This document shows, in pieces, positions 57,627 to 64,000 of a DNA stretch of 64,000 nt. Each line of letters starts with the position of its first letter. The first letter of the stretch is position 1. Location: assembly GCA_037903355.1 (NCBI GenBank), contig JBAJFE010000021.1, forward strand, positions 124,001 through 188,000, written 5' to 3'. Below the pieces are notes generated by a model. The model saw nothing but the letters and a program-made list of their open reading frames with translations. It searched no databases and had not been told where the DNA came from. The position numbers and the translations under genes are program-made. The DNA comes from Trichuris trichiura (taxonomy: Eukaryota > Nematoda > Enoplea > Trichinellida > Trichuridae).

Positions 57627-60600
57627 ATTACACAGGCATAGGCAAAGCCGTCAAGCGACTATCAAAAGACGTAAGTTTCAAAACTTGCTTCTGACGCATA
57701 TGCAGCCATGCTGGGACTTGACAAAGTTTAACGTGTAAGCTGATCAAAAACTAAAGATGGTTTACTATGTATCTCAATGTAAACTAGCAGTGCGTGAATA
57801 TGGGGCTTCTCATTGGGATATTTAAGGGCACGTGACGTGACATCACTTTACAAAGGAAAGAATACCTGCTTAAGGGTCACCACATGTTGAACATGTTTCA
57901 AGCGTAAGGGAAAAGTCTGTGTTTACCTGTGCAACAGTTGGAACCCTTCTTTGGCGATAGGTCGTCACTTGCGACATGTACGGCACTTCCGGTATGGATC
58001 TTATTACACCAACGCTTGCATTTGCAAGAAGGCAATAATTCGCGGAGAAGACGAGAACATTTCGCCAGAAAGACGGGGTAACAGGAGGGAAAGCTGGTTT
58101 GGTATAATCGAAGAGCCGAAACCATAATCACTTTCCCATTGATTGGCTTCGCTTTGATTGGTCAATGGCTGCTTGGAGTGATGGCGCACCAATTCCCACA
58201 AGCTTCAACGACCTCAGGATGCAGCTTAAGCTGCTGACGGCCATTGCTGAATTTTGTCGTTGACAGCTTTGAACAAACTTCAGCCACTTGATTTGATCCT
58301 TTGAGACTGGCTTCAAATCCCCACCATATACAGATCGATGAGCCAGCGGCATGAGCATCCTTGCATATAGATCTCGCGAATAAATGCGTAACCTGTATGG
58401 AGCCATCAGGGTCTTCAAGGAGCCCAAGGGCAGGAAAGAACGTCACGATCGATAAGCGCATATAACGAAAGTTATGCGGAAAGAATGCATTTCCCTTTTC
58501 TTCTTAATTAGCTTTCCAAATGCGAATGACAAAACAGTAGATCATTGCTCGAGGCGCATTCTCCCGCCATTGCGTATATAATGAAATTTGTTCCATACAG
58601 ATGGGAGCAAACGTTTCCTTTCCTAACATCGTACTACTTTTCTTAAAACCTGAAACTTTGAGAATCTCAAAAGGGATACAATGAATAAATTTCAATTTAA
58701 AATTCCCATTCCATTCGCGCATCGATGATTACGCAACGTTGCAGCAAAGTTCGCATCGACAAGCAATCAGTGGATTTAGCTTATCCAAAGAAATTGATCC
58801 AAAATGCACACAGAGTTTCCCATTCTTCTTTGCCAACGCATGGCGATATCGATTTAAATTTAGAAGGCTAATTTGTAGATATATGTTGCTCCATTACATT
58901 CACAGAACTTGAAGCAAGTAAGACAGAAATTGCAATCGTGTATTGAAAGTTGCAATGTTGCATTTAAACTGTCCGTCCCTTCCCACTCTAATTGTATACT
59001 GGCACGTCAATAGTCATGTTTGTGACACGTTCGTAAAGCTTGCCGGAAGTAACTGCTTCAAAAAGGTGCGCGTATGATGGATAATACGGTTGAAAAACAG
59101 TGCCGAAAGCAAGAAGCTATTTGCGACTTTTTCAACCGCGCAAATTCAACAGAATTAACGGGAACGAAAAGTAAAGAACATCAAGACAACAAACGGGCGA
59201 TTAGGATAAGACAAAGCCGATAAATCAAGAAAAATATATCAATCACTGTCAGACTTTAATTGATCTTTGATTGAGACGATCCTGTTTGGCGGTTGCCTCA
59301 TATTATCATTACCATTCTACGAAACGAGCATATCCTCGAACGGAAGCTGATCGCATCTCATTGAAAAGATAACATGCCTCAAATTACACCAACGTTACCC
59401 ACAAGCAATATTCAACTAGTTTTACTTGTTCTTATTTTTATTTTTTGTCATTTTTTAAGATGGTCAATTTTGTTTCATTCCAGTCTTCAATCGTTTTTGA
59501 TGACAGAACATGTAATATGACATCTTTGCAGAAACTAAGTCTTCCAACATTACAACGCGGTTGTTCAACAGCGGGCAAATCGTACTGTCAAACGTCTACC
59601 TTAAATTACATTATTTAATCAGTGGTCTTCTGTAACCAGATTTGATTGTGGAAGCTAAATCATACAAAGTCGATAAAAAGAAAAGAATTGAAAGATAAAG
59701 TAATCGCTGCATGTATCAATTCAAATTACGAATCATATTTATAACAAAATCTTCCCTTCAACAGAGAGGATGAATCAAGCTCTCCGGCAAATCGTGGCTC
59801 GTTAACAGTACGCGGATAAGAAGACAATTTCAGCAGCAGCTAAAGTGTTACCGATGAGACGCTGAGCAAATTTACAAAAGAAAACGAAAAACATCTGCTT
59901 AAACCAGTAAATTGTTAGTAATTTAGATTTCGCCATCTGCCACCGCAGATGTGCCGTAATCAACTGACATGACCGTCTTCCGAGGTTAAACGCAAAAACG
60001 AAGTCGCGGAAATTACATTAAATTAGCCGGACAACTTATTAGAATGGGGCGTTTAAACAATATATTTCGACTAGTTCACACTGAATTTGCATTGCAAAAA
60101 AGGGACAAGCTCATTGGCTAAATGGAATGTGTAAACAAGCCAGTTGTCACGCCGCTGCACAAACAAGAACAGAATATAAAAGGAAACTTCATTTGATTAT
60201 ACAACGGTTGACGACTCGCTACTTAGCCTAATGCTTCTGCAATTTCGAAAGCTTTTCACCTTCGTAGCCCTGGCAAGATTACGCTTTCCTGTATGCTCAT
60301 TATGCTATTCCTTACCTAAGTTTGATTCATAGAACTTACTTATCGAATAAGGCTACCGTAAGGCATATAGGCAAAATAATCTAAAGTGCAGTCCTAAAAA
60401 AGATTTACGCGCTGTGTGTTTAACTAAGCTCACTGGAAATGTGACACTTTTCAAACAAAGCAGACTTTATCCTTAAAGTACGTTGATTTAGCTAGGCAAA
60501 CTAAAACAAATTTGTCCAGTATAGAACTGTGAGTTCAGTTAAACCTTTAGGCAGCGGCAACGTTTCAAACGAGTTGTGGAACATGGACATTGAACTTCAA

Positions 60601-61227
60601 AGTTAAAAGATACCAGCCCAAAAACGAGTCCAGCTTGTGCTTGCAACTTAGCTGGAGACTGACACAAAAACAAGCTCACCCGCGTCAATGCGGCAAACAG
60701 TACAGACTGCAAAAGCGTCCGGTTTTTTCTGCAACAACAAAGTAAGCAAACAGCGTCAAACAAGCGCGGAAAAAAGAATTGCCAGGTAAAGAATAGCTTC
60801 CGATAACACAACTGTAGAACATTGAACCTGCAAACCATTACGGCAGAAACACAAATTACCAAATGCTCGTTCAGCTGCTCTACAAAACGCGAGCAGCATT
60901 TATTATTTAAAAATTGGCGGGACATTCGAAGTTTGCAAGCAACATTAATCCATTTTAAAAATATCATTCACGGTGACCTATTTGAGAATGAGCGATTGCT
61001 CGCCGGTGGCATCAATGGACGTGGAGTAACTGTAAAGCTGTTAATAGTCAACTTGTTATTTTTTATTCGGCAAATAAGCAGCGGTAAATAAGAGTTTCCA
61101 AGTGGAGGACGAAATCGCTCGTAGTAGCTACAGGTGACTTTTACCTAACCATCAGTTTACTGTACGTTTGCTTTGCACTCTTTTTCGCGAAATTGCGTTA
61201 TGGTAGCGTAGAATTGTCGGTTTGCCC
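57627..61227. other. Intergenic DNA with one unexplained frame-dense block
   Basis: No confident gene. Between about 57898 and 58722 the minus strand has overlapping open frames in all phases. The longest is 58162-58461, containing ICIWWGFEASLKG, with a shifted frame at 58128-58427 containing LRIYSRDLYARML. Frames switch repeatedly, as in a decayed gene or mobile element, but I cannot assign a family. A minus-strand frame at 60539-60967 (142 codons, hydrophobic) has no splice or domain support. The cytohesin promoter should lie near the right end. Confidence 0.35.
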
Positions 61228-63114
61228 ATGGACGCTTTTTCAGCGGAAGGTGAGCATCCAAGAAGCGACCAAACGCCTTTACAGAAGTTGGATCAGAAAG
61301 TGTTTTATCTTGTTTCTTTTTTTTTTACAGATTTGACCCAGGATGAACTGGAGCTGCTTGCGGAAATCCGCAAGCGTAAGGCAGAGCTCATTGAAGAAAT
61401 TGAGGTAGGCGTTTATAACGTTTTGCCATTCCACAGACCGAGTTCACTACGCGCGCTAAGTAAGCGTCACGTTATTACCATGCGCGTAGGAGAACACGGC
61501 CTAATACTCTGGTCGAATCGTCTCGCTTTTGTCCTGTTCAGTTACTTAGTTGCATGCAGAAATTGGACGTTTGCTTTTTGTAGCAAATTCGAGGTGAACT
61601 TGCCGAGGTACAGATGGAAATTGAAAAGTTGGAATTGATGGACGAAGAGTAAGTTGCCAACTGTCCCGCCGTTTAGGCTTTCAATGACTTGCTCTTTGAG
61701 GCGTGTGAATTCAAAGGCCAAACAGCTGCTTATTGGGAAAAAGAAGTTCAACTTAGATCCAAAAAAAGGCATAGAATTTTTGATAGAGCACGGCTTGCTT
61801 GGAGAAACACCCGATCAGGTTGCCGAATTTCTTTTCAAAGCGGAAGGCTTGAGTAAAACTTCCATTGGCGAGTATCTTGGCGATCGAGACGACTTCAATC
61901 GATCGATTCTTCAAAAGTTCGTCTTTCTACACGACTTTACAAATATGGATCTCGTTCAGGCACTCAGGTTAGTATTACCGTGCCTGCTTTTTTTTCTGTT
62001 CCTCAGCTTCTCTATCGAACATGATGATCAAACTTTTATTCCACCAAATGTTCCAATGAGGACATCCCTTGGCTGACTGACGTTTGCTAACGATAACCTG
62101 AATGGCCTTTTTCCCAAAGGTTTTTTAAATTTCAACAGATGACTTTTCAGACAATTACTATGGAGCTTTCGTCTGCCGGGAGAAGCGCAGAAGATCGATC
62201 GTATGATGGAATGTTTTGCCACGAGGTACTGCGCTCAAAATCCTAACCTTTTTAAATCGCCAGGTGAATATATACACATACTTTTATTTTTCATCTTACC
62301 TTGATGCGCTCATCAGATGTTTGCTACGTCGTAAGTTTTTCTATAATTATGCTGAATACCAGCCTGCACAATCCCAGCGTAAAAGACAAACCGACCCTGG
62401 AGCAATTCATCTCGATGAATCGGGACATTGACGAGGGTCGAGACTTGTCAAGGGATCTTTTATCGGTAAGGAAGAAAGGCTAGCAGTGATGCTGCGTAGT
62501 TGGCACGATTGTACATTGTAGAAATTCTACGAGAGCATAAGAGCTGAACCGTTCAAAATACCGGAAGACGGCGGCAAAGATCTGATGCACACCTTTTTTA
62601 ATCCGGACCGCGAAGGTTGGCTTTGGAAGCAAGGCGGACGATACAGGTCCTGGAAGCGTCGCTGGTTTGTGCTCAGCGACAATTGCTTGTATTATTTTGA
62701 AAACACCGGTGATAAGGAGCCCCGCGGTATCATACCGCTTGAGAATGTGCAGGTTCGTCAAGTAGTAGACAGAACCAGAGCTTACGGGTTTGAAATTTAT
62801 TCCACCAACGCGGGATTGATCAAAGCGTGCAAAACCGACTCGGACGGCAAAGTGATCGAAGGTAGCCGGTTGCCCATTTCTATTCGCCCAAATGCTTTTG
62901 CCTTTTATAGGAAAGCACAATTCATATCGTATGGCCGCTTCGTCGGCCGAAGAAAGAAACGCTTGGATAAATGCGCTCGAGTAAGTCGCAATTCATTTCG
63001 ACGTTACGTTGAAGTCACTTTTTCAGCGCAAGTATCAACTGCTGCAGTCCTTTTCAGGACATTATTCAACTGAGAAAGCGACGAGTAGTCGGCGATTCGA
63101 CGACGGCCTTCTAA
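61228..63114 (+). CDS. cyth: Cytohesin-type ARF guanine-nucleotide exchange factor (Sec7 + PH)
   Basis: Activates ARF GTPases at membranes in response to phosphoinositides. Exons are 61228-61249, 61331-61404, 61584-61648, 61701-61967, 62151-62263, 62317-62465, 62522-62861, 62911-62980 and 63027-63114. Phases are consistent and the product is 395 residues, the family's usual length. The N-terminal coiled coil is [19 protein letters not shown]. Sec7 runs from about residue 60 to 245, with motif 1 [15 protein letters not shown] containing the catalytic Glu and motif 2 [19 protein letters not shown] follows from about 260, with [20 protein letters not shown] and [13 protein letters not shown]. 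The beta1-beta2 loop has the two-glycine form (QGGR), linked in vertebrate cytohesins to high PIP3 preference. The C-terminus ends with a basic QLRKRRVVG segment, as expected. ATG 61228 gives a short seven-codon first exon. Confidence 0.93.
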
Positions 63115-63214
63115 CGAGGTCCATTTTTTCACCTTTAGTCTCTTCACCTCATTCCGGGTGGCGTTGTAAACAATCTTGCGCCATTAAAAATTCCTTCGCA
63201 TTTTGTTTATTTCT

Positions 63215-63508
63215 TCAGGCTGAATTGTAATGGCCGGAAAATGACGGCTGATTTTGTTGCAGTATTACAATTCGTCTGCTAAAGCAGCATATAGAGATCG
63301 TTGCTGTTGCAATCACTAGAAGCGTGAATACGGTAGTCAATACTGCTAGAATCATGCCGGTTGGTGTATGTTTCGAACTATCCAATTCAACGTGGTTGGT
63401 ACTGAAGTTCTTCTCAACGCTACCTGTGTTGTTATACGGGAATAGGCTTTCGTTGTTTCCAGACGACGTCGCCGTAAGTAGAATAAGGACGACCAGCGCG
63501 TACGTCAT
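63215..63508 (-). CDS. Small type I membrane protein, 97 residues
   Basis: A single exon. The N-terminal signal peptide (MTYALVVLILLTATSSG) is followed by about 35 polar extracellular residues with NNES, NNTG and NFST glycosylation sites. Then comes one membrane segment (MILAVLTTVFTLLVIATATI) and a short cytoplasmic tail beginning CCFSRR. The orderly signal, glycan, membrane and basic-stop arrangement supports a real gene despite its size. No family is recognised. It is convergent with cytohesin, with 100 bp between stop codons. Confidence 0.55.
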   Translation of the reverse strand: MTYALVVLILLTATSSGNNESLFPYNNTGSVEKNFSTNHVELDSSKHTPTGMILAVLTTVFTLLVIATATISICCFSRRIVILQQNQPSFSGHYNSA

Positions 63509-64000
63509 CAGCGATGTGACTGTTTCGTTTACAAGACGAGTGGGGAAGTCGAGTAGACGAATAGTTTAAAGGTCACCTGAATATCTTTTAACTTACTGTA
63601 GGCTGACAGGTCACAAAGCCAACATTTCTTTAAACAAACTAACGCCGCGTTAGACAAGCCATTATCTGCTCACGAAAATGAACGCCGACATGTATATTGT
63701 TGAAAGAAAAGAAATACTGCTAAACATGTTATCCCGCCATAGGTTTCCAAGCGAATTTGCCTAGTTTAGGAGTCCCACTTCAGACCGTAAGCTTAACTAC
63801 TACTGACTGTAATAAGAATTGGAATTGCAGCTTAATTTCTATTGGCTTTTAAAGTGAGCGTTCAGCGATATTGAAACAGATCGATTAGCAAATGACTGTC
63901 AACAAAAGCGCGAGCAATGCGCGAAGTAGAAACTGAAGGAAAACGTGAAGCTTTGTCGTTAGCTTTTTCGGGCATTGATGACGTCATGAAAGCAGCCTTG
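63509..64000. other. Window end, no gene seen
   Basis: Presumed upstream region of the minus-strand membrane protein. I see no further coding sequence before the window ends. Confidence 0.45.

Noticed and set aside
60539..60967. Minus-strand open frame of 142 codons, hydrophobic and Cys-rich
   Set aside because: No orderly signal or membrane pattern, no splice context and no recognisable family; composition can arise by chance in AT-rich DNA.
61649..61676. A 28-bp intron in cytohesin ending at GTTTAG
   Set aside because: Too short to splice. The next acceptor, at 61700, gives a 52-bp intron, keeps phase and matches the family sequence.
1..64000. CRISPR arrays, rRNA genes, operons and bacterial ribosome binding sites
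   Set aside because: None is present; spliced genes, TATA/poly(A) signals and animal-specific domains show this is eukaryotic nuclear DNA.

Overview
The window is animal nuclear DNA, most probably from a nematode. Its genes are split by many very short introns (49-66 bp) with GT..AG ends, alongside a few long ones. It carries clear animal genes: a FoxA forkhead factor, an ACF1/BAZ1A chromatin-remodelling subunit, an alpha-tubulin and a cytohesin ARF-GEF. It also has a lineage-specific array of secreted cystatins. Intermediate base composition and the compact introns would fit a clade I (Trichuris-like) worm, but that placement is inference.

Layout. 1-17.2 kb: a tandem array of type-2-cystatin-like genes on the + strand, each with two exons. 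Three copies are intact (2239-3204, 8991-10016, 13354-14332) and two are dead (a relic at about 4125-4290 and a broken copy at 15419-16449). Large blocks of flanking DNA are duplicated with them, and a decayed Penelope-like retroelement (reverse transcriptase plus GIY-YIG endonuclease) lies inside the array at about 11.17-11.85 kb. 17.2-24.6 kb: a single-exon seven-transmembrane receptor (-), a foldback element, and a four-exon cysteine-rich secreted protein (-) of unknown family. 24.6-41.9 kb: FoxA (32913-34697, -) isolated between about 8 kb and 7 kb of apparently non-coding DNA. 41.9-43.3 kb: a small single-pass membrane protein (+). 43.5-52.9 kb: a 13-exon ACF1 gene (-), with WAC, DDT, two PHD fingers and a bromodomain. 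54.2-57.6 kb: a seven-exon divergent alpha-tubulin (-) with a tRNA-Arg(CCT) gene in its largest intron. 57.6-61.2 kb: no confident gene. 61.2-63.1 kb: a nine-exon cytohesin (+), followed by a convergent 97-residue membrane protein (-).

The most interesting regulatory observation is in the cystatin array. All four recognisable promoters carry a forkhead-type site (GTAAACA, or ACAAACA in one copy) that begins exactly 18 nt upstream of the TATA box. A FoxA gene, the family that drives pharyngeal gene expression in C. elegans (PHA-4), lies in the same window. This suggests that the secreted cystatins are foregut-expressed FoxA targets, a testable inference.

Exon joins were worked out by hand from splice signals, reading phase and family resemblance. 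No transcript evidence or database search was available.
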